From Acetobacter cibinongensis (GTDB lineage: Bacteria; Pseudomonadota; Alphaproteobacteria; Acetobacterales; Acetobacteraceae), in NCBI RefSeq assembly GCF_000963925.1, contig NZ_BAMV01000016.1, positions 116,217-180,216 of the forward strand: a stretch of 64,000 nt of DNA, written 5' to 3'. Shown piece after piece: positions 48,063 to 56,859 of the stretch (position 1 is its first letter; each line of letters begins with the position of its first letter). The translations under genes were made by a program, and so were the position numbers. The notes beneath the pieces were generated by a model that searched no databases, was not told where the DNA came from, and worked only from the letters and a program-made list of their open reading frames with translations.

Positions 48063-48905
48063 ATGATAGAGAGAAGCATGTTGTTTCCGGGGCTTAAATT
48101 TTTCGCCGTGCGGCGTATTGCCTGTGCTCTTGGCATTGGCATAGTGACAGCGGTTGTACCGGCTAGCCAGTCTTACGGGCAAAGCACTTCACCCCAGACA
48201 GCGGTGCGCTACCGCGTTTTTGTGCATAGCCTGCATGTTATGGATATTCAGGCTTCCTACCGCCTGAGTGACCAGCAATATGGCGTGGCCGCCCACGTTA
48301 AAACAACACCACTCTTCGGTCTGTTCATGAAAACAGACCTGTCCATGCAGGCGCAAGGACGGTTTGAGGGGCAGGAAATAAACCCGGACCATTTTGAAAC
48401 AGAAGGCTGGTCCCGCCGCCAACAGCGCCACGCCCGTATTGTGTATAAGGATCAGACACCGGACGTAACGCTGCTGGACCCGCCCGAAACAGACCGCGAG
48501 CCTGTAACGCAGGAAGAGCGAAAAGGCGCTGTGGATGTGCTGTCCATGCTTATGGGGTTATTGCACCAGGCACGCTTAACCCAGACCTGTCAGGGGCAGG
48601 AGAAGATTTTCGATGGCTTGCGGCTCACCACTCTGTCCATCCAGTCTGTTGGAGAGCAGAAGCTGCCTTCCAGCGGTCCGCTGGACTGGGGCGAGGCTGG
48701 TTTACGCTGCAATTTTGTCGGGCAGCAGATTAAAGGCTTCAAATTTACAAGCGATAAAAGCAAGCTGCATAACCCGCAGCCGGGCCGCGTCTGGTTTGAA
48801 AAAATAGGGGCAGCCGGTCTGGTTGCGGTGCGGATTGAGCTGGACCACCCCAAATTGGGTCGTATCAGCGTTCTTCTGGATGGGGCACCAAATCAATATC
48901 CCTGA
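48063..48905 (+). CDS. Exported DUF3108 domain protein
   Basis: The 280-residue protein (275 if the ATG at 48078 is used, which is better placed behind GAGAGAAG) starts with a signal peptide. A hydrophobic stretch CALGIGIVTAVVPAS is followed by SYGQS. The remainder is a beta-rich DUF3108 domain, seen in VRYRVFVHSLHVMDIQASYRL and a C-terminal PVRVWFEKIG-like block with VRIELDHPKLGRISVLL. It is probably periplasmic; function is unknown. It follows the IclR gene after 48 bases and ends at a strong bidirectional terminator shared with glmS. Confidence 0.82.
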   Translation: MIERSMLFPGLKFFAVRRIACALGIGIVTAVVPASQSYGQSTSPQTAVRYRVFVHSLHVMDIQASYRLSDQQYGVAAHVKTTPLFGLFMKTDLSMQAQGRFEGQEINPDHFETEGWSRRQQRHARIVYKDQTPDVTLLDPPETDREPVTQEERKGAVDVLSMLMGLLHQARLTQTCQGQEKIFDGLRLTTLSIQSVGEQKLPSSGPLDWGEAGLRCNFVGQQIKGFKFTSDKSKLHNPQPGRVWFEKIGAAGLVAVRIELDHPKLGRISVLLDGAPNQYP

Positions 48906-48952
48906 CTTTTGGCCATGTTACCAAAATTACTTGGTAACACTCAGAGCATAAA

Positions 48953-48995
48953 AAAAAGCCCGGTGAACCGTGGACGGTTCACCGGGCTTTTTCAA
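48953..48995. terminator. Bidirectional Rho-independent terminator
   Basis: AAAAAGCCCGGTGAACCGT and ACGGTTCACCGGGCTTTTT form a perfect 19-bp stem with a GG loop. T-runs exist on both strands, so it can end both the DUF3108 transcript and the convergent glmU-glmS transcript. Confidence 0.96.
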
Positions 48996-49005
48996 GCCTG
49001 ACTGC

Positions 49006-50829
49006 TTATTCTACGGTTACCGACTTGGCCAGATTACGCGGCTGGTCAACATCCGTTCCTTTCAGAACAGCGACCTCGTAAGCCAGCATCTGCACAGGAA
49101 TTGTTTGCAGGATCGGGGCTGCAAATTCATGCACATGCGGCAGAACGACCATATCTTCCGCAATGGCGGAAACGCGCTCAGCACCTTTGGTATCCGTAAA
49201 CACCAGTAGGCGACCACCGCGTGCTTTGGCTTCCTGTAGGTTGGAGAGTGTTTTATCGAACAACGGCGTGAACGGCACGCTGGCGACGATAGGAACAGTC
49301 CGGTCTATCAGGGAAATCGGGCCATGCTTCATTTCCCCGGCAGCGTAGGCTTCAGCGTGAATGTAGGAAATTTCCTTCAGTTTCAACGCCCCTTCCATAG
49401 CAACGGGGAACATGCTGCCACGGCCCAGGTACAAGACATCGCGTGCTTCAGCTACAATAGCTGCCATGCGGCGTATGGCGTCACCTTGAGCAAAGACGTC
49501 TCCGGCACGGCTAGGCAGGTCGAGCAGGGCAGAAACCAGGTCATCCTCGCCTTGTTCATCAAGCACGCCCCGAGCACGGGCCGTTGCAATGCTCAGGCAA
49601 GCCAGAACGGTCAACTGGGCCGTAAAGGCCTTGGTGGATGCAACGGAAATTTCCGGGCCTGCTACGGTACCCAGTACCATGTCGCTTTCACGGGCCATCG
49701 TGCTGTGCTCAACATTCAGCACTGACAGGACATGGGCCGCATTCTGGCGCAAGGTACGCAGGGCTGCCAGCGTATCTGCCGTTTCACCAGACTGCGAAAT
49801 AAGAAGCCCAAGAGAGCCAGCAGTCAGGGGTGGATTGCGGTAGCGGAGTTCACTGGCCACATCAATATCCACGGGCAGGCGCGCTATGGCTTCCAGCCAG
49901 TAACGTCCCACCATGCCCGCATAGAAGGCCGACCCACAGGCCGTAATAACGGCGCGTGGCACGGTTGCCAGATCGAACGGCAGGTCCGGCAGAACAATCT
50001 TGCGGGTTGCCGGATCTACCATCCGTTGCAGGGTCTGCCCGATGACTAGCGGGTGCTCATGGAGTTCTTTCTCCATGTAGTGGCGGTAGCCGTCCTTGCC
50101 GATTGCGCCAGCCGCCAGAGAGGTAACCTGCTCTTTGCGCTGAACCGGCGTGCCGTCAAATGTCATGAATTCGGCACCTGCGGGTGTAATTACCACGCAG
50201 TCTCCGTCTTCCATATAGGTGATACGGCGTGTGAGGGGGGCCAGGGCGAGAGAGTCAGAACCAAGAAACATCTCACCGTCTCCGTAGCCAACGGCTAGTG
50301 GAGCACTATGGCAAGCGCCAATCATCAGGCCTTCATGACCAGCAAAGATCATGGCGATGGCGTATGCGCCTTCAAGCCGTTGCAGTGCCTTGAGTGCGGC
50401 GTCTTTCGGGGCCATGCCCTGAACCAGATAGTAGTCAACCAGTTGTGCTATGGTTTCACTATCGGTTTCGGTTTCAAAAACCTGCCCGGCAGCTTCCAGT
50501 TCGTGCCGGAGGGCCTCGAAGTTTTCAACAATGCCATTATGGACAATGGCCACACGCTCTGTGCCGTGGGGGTGTGCATTGCATGTGGTAGGGGCCCCGT
50601 GTGTTGCCCACCGTGTGTGACCAATGCCAGTGGTACCAGAGAGCGGGTTTTCCTCCAGCACCACGCCCAGATTGTTCAGCTTGCCTGCAGCGCGGCGGCG
50701 CTCGACACGGCCATCCACCAACGTTGCAATGCCAGCGGAATCGTAACCCCGATATTCAAGCCGCCGTAAGCCTTCAAAAACAATAGGTGTTGCATGGCGT
50801 AGACCTACAACGCCGCAAATTCCACACAT
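49006..50829 (-). CDS. glmS: Glutamine-fructose-6-phosphate aminotransferase
   Basis: The 607-residue enzyme makes glucosamine-6-phosphate for peptidoglycan and lipopolysaccharide. The N-terminal glutaminase domain starts with the catalytic Cys after Met (CGICGVVG) and has HTRWATHGAPTTCNAHPH. Two SIS isomerase domains follow (TACGSAFYAGMVGRYWLE; LYLGRGSMFPVAMEGALKLKEISYIHAEAY). It ends PRNLAKSVTVE, as usual. The start overlaps the glmU stop in TGATG, so the two are coupled. No ribozyme-like leader is possible in this arrangement. Confidence 0.97.
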   Translation of the reverse strand: MCGICGVVGLRHATPIVFEGLRRLEYRGYDSAGIATLVDGRVERRRAAGKLNNLGVVLEENPLSGTTGIGHTRWATHGAPTTCNAHPHGTERVAIVHNGIVENFEALRHELEAAGQVFETETDSETIAQLVDYYLVQGMAPKDAALKALQRLEGAYAIAMIFAGHEGLMIGACHSAPLAVGYGDGEMFLGSDSLALAPLTRRITYMEDGDCVVITPAGAEFMTFDGTPVQRKEQVTSLAAGAIGKDGYRHYMEKELHEHPLVIGQTLQRMVDPATRKIVLPDLPFDLATVPRAVITACGSAFYAGMVGRYWLEAIARLPVDIDVASELRYRNPPLTAGSLGLLISQSGETADTLAALRTLRQNAAHVLSVLNVEHSTMARESDMVLGTVAGPEISVASTKAFTAQLTVLACLSIATARARGVLDEQGEDDLVSALLDLPSRAGDVFAQGDAIRRMAAIVAEARDVLYLGRGSMFPVAMEGALKLKEISYIHAEAYAAGEMKHGPISLIDRTVPIVASVPFTPLFDKTLSNLQEAKARGGRLLVFTDTKGAERVSAIAEDMVVLPHVHEFAAPILQTIPVQMLAYEVAVLKGTDVDQPRNLAKSVTVE

Positions 50830-52175
50830 CAGCTTTTATCCTTTCGGGCTTTAAGCGTTTCCTTGAAGTGGCGGCCCAATTCAGGTTTGTTGACCTGACG
50901 GGAACGGCCAAATGCCAGAGCATCCGCCGGAACGTCCTTGGTAACGGTACTGCCTGCGGCGATCATGGCGTTGGTGCCTATGCTCACAGGTGCCACCAGA
51001 ATGGCGTTGGAACCTACAAACACGTTGTCACCAATAGCGGTGTGGTGTTTGAAGTAGCCGTCATAATTACAGGTAATGGTACCAGCGCCCACGTTGGTGC
51101 GGGCTCCAATGGTGGCGTCACCCAGATAGGTCAGATGATTGGCCTTGGCGCCTTCTCCAACCGTTGTGTTCTTGACCTCAACAAAGTTGCCAATATGGGC
51201 CTTGGCACCAATGGCAGATCCTGGGCGGAGGCGTGCATAAGGGCCAATGATGGCAGCTTCACCCACAGTGCAGTTTTCAAGGTGGCTGAAGGCCCTAATT
51301 TCTGCGCCACTCTGTACGGTAACGCCGGGACCAAACACCACATTCGGTTCTATCAGTACGTCGGCCTCAAGCACGGTGTCGGCACACAGGAAAACCGTTT
51401 CAGGTGCGACCAGTGTCACGCCGTTCAGCATGGCTTGGGTACGTAAACGTTGCTGCAAGGCGGCTTCTGCCTGAGCCAACTCAACGCGGGAATTAATGCC
51501 GCGCAATTCATCTTCTGCTGCTTCTACGGCCCGTACGGTCAGCCCTTCTGCAACGGCCATGTCCACCACGTCCGTCAGATAGAACTCACCCTTGCTGTTG
51601 TCATTTTTCACAGCTTGTAACCAGCGGCGGAAAGTGGCTGCATCAGCACATAAAACCCCGGCATTGCAGAGGTCTATGGCGCGCTCATCCGGCGTTGCAT
51701 CGGCCCATTCCACGATTCGCTGCACATTTGCACCGGATGTCACAACGCGGCCATAGCGGCCTGGCTCAGCTGGGCGCATGGCCAGCAGGGCTAACCCCAC
51801 ATCAGGCTGCCGCCGTTCTGTTAGCAGGTTGTTGAGGGTTTCAGCGGAGATCAGCGGATTATCCGCATAAAGAACAGCAACATCACCATCCCCAAAATAG
51901 GCTTCGGCCTGGAGTGCTGCGTGGGCCGTGCCCAAGCGGTCATGTTGAATGACAACAGGGTAGGGGGCCGCCAGTTCAGCCACATCAGCCATCTCTGGCC
52001 CGACTACCACCACAAGGCGGTCAAATATTTCCGCCGCGTTGGCAATCAGATGTGCCAGCATGGGGCGGCCAGCAAGCCGTTGCATGGCTTTGGGGCGGGA
52101 GGATTTCATGCGTGTGCCCAGCCCGGCGGCCAATAGAACCGCAGTAGCAGGACGGGATGGGAGTGAGTTTGTCAT
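50829..52175 (-). CDS. glmU: Bifunctional GlmU: GlcN-1-P acetyltransferase / GlcNAc-1-P uridylyltransferase
   Basis: The 448-residue enzyme makes UDP-GlcNAc. The N-terminal pyrophosphorylase domain has VLLAAGLGTRMKSSRPKAMQRLAG, and VLYADNPLISAETL is the metal-binding region. The C-terminal left-handed beta-helix has repeats such as VGEGAKANHLTYLGDATIGARTNVGAGTITCNYDG. The ATG at 52175 is chosen because the protein then begins just ahead of the nucleotide-binding loop; the open frame reaches far upstream through the divergent gene but is not GlmU-like. Together with glmS it provides the amino-sugar precursor. Confidence 0.96.
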   Translation of the reverse strand: MTNSLPSRPATAVLLAAGLGTRMKSSRPKAMQRLAGRPMLAHLIANAAEIFDRLVVVVGPEMADVAELAAPYPVVIQHDRLGTAHAALQAEAYFGDGDVAVLYADNPLISAETLNNLLTERRQPDVGLALLAMRPAEPGRYGRVVTSGANVQRIVEWADATPDERAIDLCNAGVLCADAATFRRWLQAVKNDNSKGEFYLTDVVDMAVAEGLTVRAVEAAEDELRGINSRVELAQAEAALQQRLRTQAMLNGVTLVAPETVFLCADTVLEADVLIEPNVVFGPGVTVQSGAEIRAFSHLENCTVGEAAIIGPYARLRPGSAIGAKAHIGNFVEVKNTTVGEGAKANHLTYLGDATIGARTNVGAGTITCNYDGYFKHHTAIGDNVFVGSNAILVAPVSIGTNAMIAAGSTVTKDVPADALAFGRSRQVNKPELGRHFKETLKARKDKS

Positions 52176-52288
52176 GTCTAGACTGCGGTAAGCCAACCTC
52201 CAGCCCCTGTCAAACCTCGTGCTATAAGAATAGAGCTTAGTCGATATCATAAAGTTTTTCAGGAATTTACCAAAAGGGCCAAGTGGTG

Positions 52289-52978
52289 ATGAAGCAGAAA
52301 CTCGCTGTGTTTGATATGGATGGCACCTTGCTTGATTCTCTGCCGGATCTGGCTGAGTCGGGCCGTGCCCTGATGGCGCAGTATGACTTGCCCAGCGTGT
52401 CAGATACCGAAGTGCGGCGTATGATTGGCAATGGCGTTCCCCTTCTTGTGGAGCGCTTGCTGCATTCCGCCAGTGGCAAGGGGGCAGAAGTGGCTGAGCG
52501 CCTTGCCAAGATTGACCACGCGCAGGCATGTCAGGCGTTCATGGCGCTATACACCCCAAGGGCCACGCGCCTCTCGCGCCTGTTTCCCGGCACGAACGAG
52601 GCTTTGCGGACTCTAAAGGAGCAAGGCTGGGCCTTGGCTGTTTGCACCAACAAACCGGAAGTTGCTGCTCTGGCTATTCTTGAAAAATTTGATTTGCTGC
52701 CCTTGTTTGCCTGTGTTGGGGGCGGGGATAGTTTTTCAGCGCGTAAGCCTGACCCTGTGCATTTGCTGGGTACAATTGAAAAAGCCGGTGGAACTCCGGC
52801 CCGGACTGTTATGATTGGCGATATGGTGCCTGATCTGGCTGCGGCAAAGGCAGCTGGCTGCCCCGCGTTGTTTGCAGCTTGGGGTTATGGTGACCCCGCC
52901 TTGGCGACACAGGCGCAGGGAGAGGCCGCCAGCATGGCGGACGTGCCGGAAGCCGCGGCCCGCCTGTTGGCAAATTAA
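52289..52978 (+). CDS. gph: HAD-family phosphatase, phosphoglycolate phosphatase-like
   Basis: The 229-residue hydrolase shows motif I FDMDGTLLDSLPDL, motif II in VCTNKP, a lysine in SARKPDPVHLL and motif IV MIGDMVPDLAAAKAAG. It also has the GVPLLVERLL cap region of phosphoglycolate phosphatases. Substrate assignment from sequence is tentative. The ATG at 52289 lies ten bases after AAAGGG; GTG codons at 52283 and 52286 are alternatives. It is divergent from glmU, with about 110 bp between starts. Confidence 0.85.
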   Translation: MKQKLAVFDMDGTLLDSLPDLAESGRALMAQYDLPSVSDTEVRRMIGNGVPLLVERLLHSASGKGAEVAERLAKIDHAQACQAFMALYTPRATRLSRLFPGTNEALRTLKEQGWALAVCTNKPEVAALAILEKFDLLPLFACVGGGDSFSARKPDPVHLLGTIEKAGGTPARTVMIGDMVPDLAAAKAAGCPALFAAWGYGDPALATQAQGEAASMADVPEAAARLLAN

Positions 52979-52983
52979 GGCGG

Positions 52984-53757
52984 TTATTCCGCGCCCAGAA
53001 GTTGTTCTGTCAGTTCCAGGTCGGCTGGTTTGTCAACATCCACAGCCGCTCTGCCGTCAGACAGGCAGACAAGCTCTCCTTTTGCGCCCGTCAGCTTTTC
53101 TATGCGGGCGTAGAGAGCATTACGGCTGAGTGTTTTTGTAATAGCTTTCAGTAACACCAGCGGGCCAAGCAGCCACGCAACACGCAGCGGGTGCTTGCGG
53201 TTTTTTTCAACGCGTAACCAAAGTCTGGCAACGTTCAGAGACGCCGGGGTACGAAATAAAAACAGGTTGCAGCCTGAAAAAACCAGATCGGATAACTGCA
53301 CAAAAGTACGTTTTGTGACAGGAACATCCCGCCGGACCACAGATTCAGGTGCAACGGCCGCCGCGACATCGACCTGCGGATTACTTGCGTTCAGAAACTC
53401 AGTCACCCACTCGGGTTTCAAGAGGGCATTGTCTGCTGTGGTCACCAGTAAAGGGGTGCCAAACTGCATTAACGCTGCCAACACACTGGCGCTCGGCCCT
53501 TCCGGGCGAGACGGTATGACTGTCACGTCTGGCGTTAACAGGCCATCAAGCACTGCCGGAGTGTCAATGCAGACAATAATTCGGCCTACGGCAGGCGTGT
53601 CCTGTAATGTTTTGAGCACACGCGTGATCATGGGAACGCCCGCAACCGGTAGAATAGCCTTATGCGAAACACCCGCAGCCTGTGCCATTGGGTCTGGCAC
53701 ACCGGGGCGTGTGCCAGCCAGAACAAGAACAGTCAGTGTGCCAGCAGGATAAGTCAT
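52984..53757 (-). CDS. Nucleotidyltransferase-family protein (MobA/GlmU-like fold) at the end of the LptFG operon
   Basis: The 257-residue protein has a Rossmann-like NTP-transferase domain: VLVLAGTRPG, KAILPVAGVPMITRVL, VTTADNALLKPEW and the late DVDKPADLELTEQLLG. The AG-x-R loop is shortened compared with GlmU or MobA. A hydrophobic and basic stretch (RVAWLLGPLVLLKAITKTLSR, about 195-215) could bind membrane. Its ATG overlaps the hydroxylase stop (ATGA), tying it to a lipid locus. An NTP-dependent activation of a head group or lipid is plausible, but the substrate is unknown. Confidence 0.75.
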   Translation of the reverse strand: MTYPAGTLTVLVLAGTRPGVPDPMAQAAGVSHKAILPVAGVPMITRVLKTLQDTPAVGRIIVCIDTPAVLDGLLTPDVTVIPSRPEGPSASVLAALMQFGTPLLVTTADNALLKPEWVTEFLNASNPQVDVAAAVAPESVVRRDVPVTKRTFVQLSDLVFSGCNLFLFRTPASLNVARLWLRVEKNRKHPLRVAWLLGPLVLLKAITKTLSRNALYARIEKLTGAKGELVCLSDGRAAVDVDKPADLELTEQLLGAE

Positions 53758-54557
53758 GCAGCGTGCCGTGCAGAGTCTGGTGTTTTGCCAGCAGGAGCGC
53801 GCGCACCATCGGGCCGGTCACGTGGGGGAGAGCCAGTCAGGTCCATCACCCAGGGATAGGTGTTTGCTTCTTTTACGTCATAGCCAAGATTAAAGACGGT
53901 CGGGCTGCGGGGGCGGGCTTTGGCATCCCGATAATAGCTGCCAAATATCCGATCCACCAAGAAACTGGTGATACCAAAGTTACCGTCTTCGTCATGGAAA
54001 TGATGCAGAACATGACGGGCCTTCATGCGCTGGATCCAGGAGGCACGCGGCTTGTAGTTCAGATGCTGGATGCAGTGAAAAAACTCATAGATGCAGGTGA
54101 TCGTCACACCTGTACCAAACGCTGTTGCAGCGGCGCCCCACCCACCAATCAAATAGCCGATTGGCAGGGTGATGATGGCGATGGTCGGCAATGTTGTAGC
54201 AGGTGAGCCAAACAGCACATCCAGCAGGTGCGGGTCCTGATGGTGGTCAAAATGGATGCGCTTCCAGAGTGCGGAGGTCCATTTCATTTTATACAGCAGA
54301 CGGCCATGCAGCACATAACGGTGCAGCAGATACCATGCGAGAGGATACACCAGAATAACAGCTACTATGGAAACCAGAGTAGCACCCCACCCGGCAAAAA
54401 AATGTGCAGCGGCCGCTACGCTGACAACAACCAATGCAAAATAAAGCAAAATGGTTGGATAAGTCAGGTAAGCAATCCACAGTTGTCTGAGGTTCATTTT
54501 ACCCAGATCAAAGCTGCGGCCGGTTTTCAGGCTCGCGTTATTCAGCGTTCCACTCAT
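53754..54557 (-). CDS. Fatty acid / sphingolipid hydroxylase (sterol desaturase superfamily)
   Basis: The 267-residue membrane protein has four hydrophobic segments and the di-iron histidine boxes of the superfamily: HRYVLHG, HFDHHQDPH, FHCIQHLNY and HHFHDEDGNFG. These enzymes hydroxylate acyl chains or long-chain bases using oxygen. Acetic acid bacteria are known to make ceramides with 2-hydroxy fatty acids, and a serine palmitoyltransferase gene is 5 kb away, so ceramide hydroxylation is the best guess. Coupled by ATGA overlaps to lptG-like (upstream) and the nucleotidyltransferase (downstream). Confidence 0.85.
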   Translation of the reverse strand: MSGTLNNASLKTGRSFDLGKMNLRQLWIAYLTYPTILLYFALVVVSVAAAAHFFAGWGATLVSIVAVILVYPLAWYLLHRYVLHGRLLYKMKWTSALWKRIHFDHHQDPHLLDVLFGSPATTLPTIAIITLPIGYLIGGWGAAATAFGTGVTITCIYEFFHCIQHLNYKPRASWIQRMKARHVLHHFHDEDGNFGITSFLVDRIFGSYYRDAKARPRSPTVFNLGYDVKEANTYPWVMDLTGSPPRDRPDGARAPAGKTPDSARHAA

Positions 54558-55648
54558 TTTGCTTCATTCCTCAAAAGCACTGTCACGGCACCCAAAGTGA
54601 AAATCAGTAAGCCGGGTATTGTGGCAACAGGCGGCGGTAAAAGGCCGGCATTTCCCATTGCGCGCAACATACCTTGCACAATGATGAAAAGCAGACCGGC
54701 ACCCAGACACCAGACAGGAGTCCAGCTTCGGGTACCCGTACGCGGAGGGATATAGATCACCGGCATGGCAATTAACAGTAGAACCAGAAGAGACGCCGGC
54801 CTTAGAAAGCGCTCCAGCAGGCCAGCTTGCAGAAAGCCAGGGCTGGAATCAGAGGGCAGGCGCCCGCGCAGCATCCCTAATATTGTGCCGGATGACAATG
54901 GCGGATTTTCCGCAGATAGCCGGATAAAATCCCATGGATGCAAGGACGTATGCCACGCTTTCTGGTCTTCCTGTGGTAACCGGTCAGCAGAGTTTTCCTT
55001 CACCTGAACCCGCTTCAGGTCGTGCAAAATCCATCCGTTCGCGCGCGTGTAATCTGCTCTGGCAGCATGAATCACGTCTTGTAACAAACCGTTCTGATCG
55101 CGTGAGTAGATGTCCAGACCGGACAACATGTTGCCGCCATCAGCAACATACGCCACGCGGGTCACCTCCTGCCCCTCGTGAAACCAGAAGGAATGTCCAT
55201 TTTCCGGGCTGGGGTCTGTCCGGTTCCACCATGCTGCCAGCGCTTGCTCTGACCGCGGGGTGACCTGATCGTCCAGCACCACCCCCATTACCCCAACCAG
55301 CAGCGTGGCAGGGATAAGGTGTTTATAAAGCCGGGTGATGGACAGACCGGACGCCTGAAGAATGGCAGTCTCACTCCCCAGTGTCATTTGTGTCAGCATG
55401 ACCAAGGCGCCAATCAGCAGGCTGAGGGGCAAGGCTCCCGCCAGTAGAAAGGGGAGGCGCATCCCGGCATAGGTCAGAATACCATGCAGCCCCAGATGGC
55501 GCTGCAAGATAGGGGTGGTCTGTTCCAGCAGGGCCAGAATTTCCAACAGGCCTACCAGGACTGCACCACATAATAGAACGCGGCTTAGCAACGCGCCTGA
55601 CAGGTAACGCAGCAGAACAAACCGTGGAGGTTTGGCCGTTTTGCTCAT
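54554..55648 (-). CDS. lptG: LptG-like permease
   Basis: The 364-residue LptF/LptG-family inner-membrane protein has three N-terminal helices (about 15-40, 58-82, 97-115), a periplasmic beta-jellyroll domain of roughly 130 residues, and three C-terminal helices. LPLSLLIGALVMLTQMTLGSETAILQASGLSI is the family's cytoplasmic coupling region. In the Lpt system LptFG with LptB2 extracts lipid from the inner membrane. Here the gene is embedded in a lipid-modification operon with no lptA, lptC or lptB nearby. It could be the cell's only LptG or a paralogue for sphingolipid. ATGA overlaps on both sides. Confidence 0.87.
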   Translation of the reverse strand: MSKTAKPPRFVLLRYLSGALLSRVLLCGAVLVGLLEILALLEQTTPILQRHLGLHGILTYAGMRLPFLLAGALPLSLLIGALVMLTQMTLGSETAILQASGLSITRLYKHLIPATLLVGVMGVVLDDQVTPRSEQALAAWWNRTDPSPENGHSFWFHEGQEVTRVAYVADGGNMLSGLDIYSRDQNGLLQDVIHAARADYTRANGWILHDLKRVQVKENSADRLPQEDQKAWHTSLHPWDFIRLSAENPPLSSGTILGMLRGRLPSDSSPGFLQAGLLERFLRPASLLVLLLIAMPVIYIPPRTGTRSWTPVWCLGAGLLFIIVQGMLRAMGNAGLLPPPVATIPGLLIFTLGAVTVLLRNEAK

Positions 55649-56859
55649 GGGGACACCTCACCCTGGGCAAGTGTTTTACGGCGCGATGCAAGACGTTGTG
55701 CATGCAGGGCCTGAAAAGCCCCTGATTTGTAGAACAGTAGCGCGGAGCATAAGCCTATAAAAACAAAGGCAGGGACCCAGATAGCCATGAGAGAGGTATT
55801 CTTCGTCGCAACCATACTGTGTCCGAACTGAAGCACGTGGTCGAACCCGACCAGAGCCAGAAAGGCGATAACAAGTCCGGCACTTCCCTGCTGGCGTTTG
55901 CGCATAATGGCCAGAGCGACAGCCAGAACAGGAATGAAGGGAATGGTCATGCTCCGGGCCAGCCGGAAATGGACTTCCGAGCGCATATGCGGGCGCGAAA
56001 TGGCGGCGTTATGATCAACCAGACGCCCGACCAGTTCTTTGGATGTCAGTTCCCGTTCATCATCTCCTCGTGCGCGGAAAGGGGAGATGTGAGACGCTTC
56101 TGTCAGAAGGCGGGTTGCATGCTCAAACCTGGTTAAGGTTGGCGCACCGACACCTGTATCCGTGACGATTGTGCCATTTTGCAGATCAATTTCCACCGCT
56201 GAACTATCGCTGGCAATCCGGATTTGGCCAGAGGCTGCCGTAATAACACGTTCGCGGTTGTTGGATGTGTCACGAATAAACACGTCCTTCAGCCGGGAGC
56301 CTGCGTGGTCCACATGGTCTGCAAGCAACGTCATATTGGCTGAAGGGCGGGCAAACATGCGGGATTGCAAACGTGGCGCCCAGCCTGTGTGGCTGGCCGT
56401 GTATAGCGCCTCACGGAAGTCATAGCGCGCGTGGGGCTGAATGAACCCATACAAAAAGAATGAAAGCAGGCCGAGTAAACACCCCATTAGCACGAACGGT
56501 CGCGCCACCCTTAATAAGGACAGCCCGCTACTGTTAATGGCGTCAATTTCCTCGTTCTGGCTCATGCGCCGGACTACGGTAAAGACACTCACGCACAGCG
56601 CAGCCGGAATGGCCAGGCCAAGATAGTGTGGCAGCAGGGTGAGTAACAAACCGATAAACGTGAAGAGATGGTTGTTACCGGCCGCCAACATATTGAACAG
56701 CACAAGGAGCCGTTCCAGCAGCAAAGCCGACATAACAACACAAAGGGCGACCAGAAAGGGAGGGAGAACCTGCGCTATCAGGTAACGGTCCAGCGTTCTT
56801 GGCGTAAAGAACGACAGAACCCTGCGCAGAAAAGGCTCGGGCTGCATGGAGGGTTTCAT
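55645..56859 (-). CDS. lptF: LptF-like permease
   Basis: The 404-residue LptF/LptG-family permease has the same helix-jellyroll-helix layout. It begins TLDRYLIAQVLPPFLVALCVVMSALLLERLLVLFNML, and has the coupling segment MSQNEEIDAINSSGLSLLRVARPF. The C-terminal helices are followed by a basic tail. Starting with ATG coupled to the metallophosphoesterase stop and ending coupled to lptG, the pair must be made in similar amounts. Assignment as F rather than G follows order and the NEEIDAINSSG motif. Confidence 0.87.
   Translation of the reverse strand: MKPSMQPEPFLRRVLSFFTPRTLDRYLIAQVLPPFLVALCVVMSALLLERLLVLFNMLAAGNNHLFTFIGLLLTLLPHYLGLAIPAALCVSVFTVVRRMSQNEEIDAINSSGLSLLRVARPFVLMGCLLGLLSFFLYGFIQPHARYDFREALYTASHTGWAPRLQSRMFARPSANMTLLADHVDHAGSRLKDVFIRDTSNNRERVITAASGQIRIASDSSAVEIDLQNGTIVTDTGVGAPTLTRFEHATRLLTEASHISPFRARGDDERELTSKELVGRLVDHNAAISRPHMRSEVHFRLARSMTIPFIPVLAVALAIMRKRQQGSAGLVIAFLALVGFDHVLQFGHSMVATKNTSLMAIWVPAFVFIGLCSALLFYKSGAFQALHAQRLASRRKTLAQGEVSP

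Noticed and set aside
48953..50829. Possible glmS ribozyme leader
   Set aside because: glmS is translationally coupled to glmU with no untranslated leader, and such ribozymes belong to Gram-positive bacteria.
50787..51446. 219-codon plus-strand ORF opposite glmU
   Set aside because: It mirrors the hexapeptide repeats of GlmU on the other strand.
52175..52529. N-terminal extension of GlmU through the divergent phosphatase gene
   Set aside because: The added 118 residues are antisense of a real gene and precede the conserved GlmU start.
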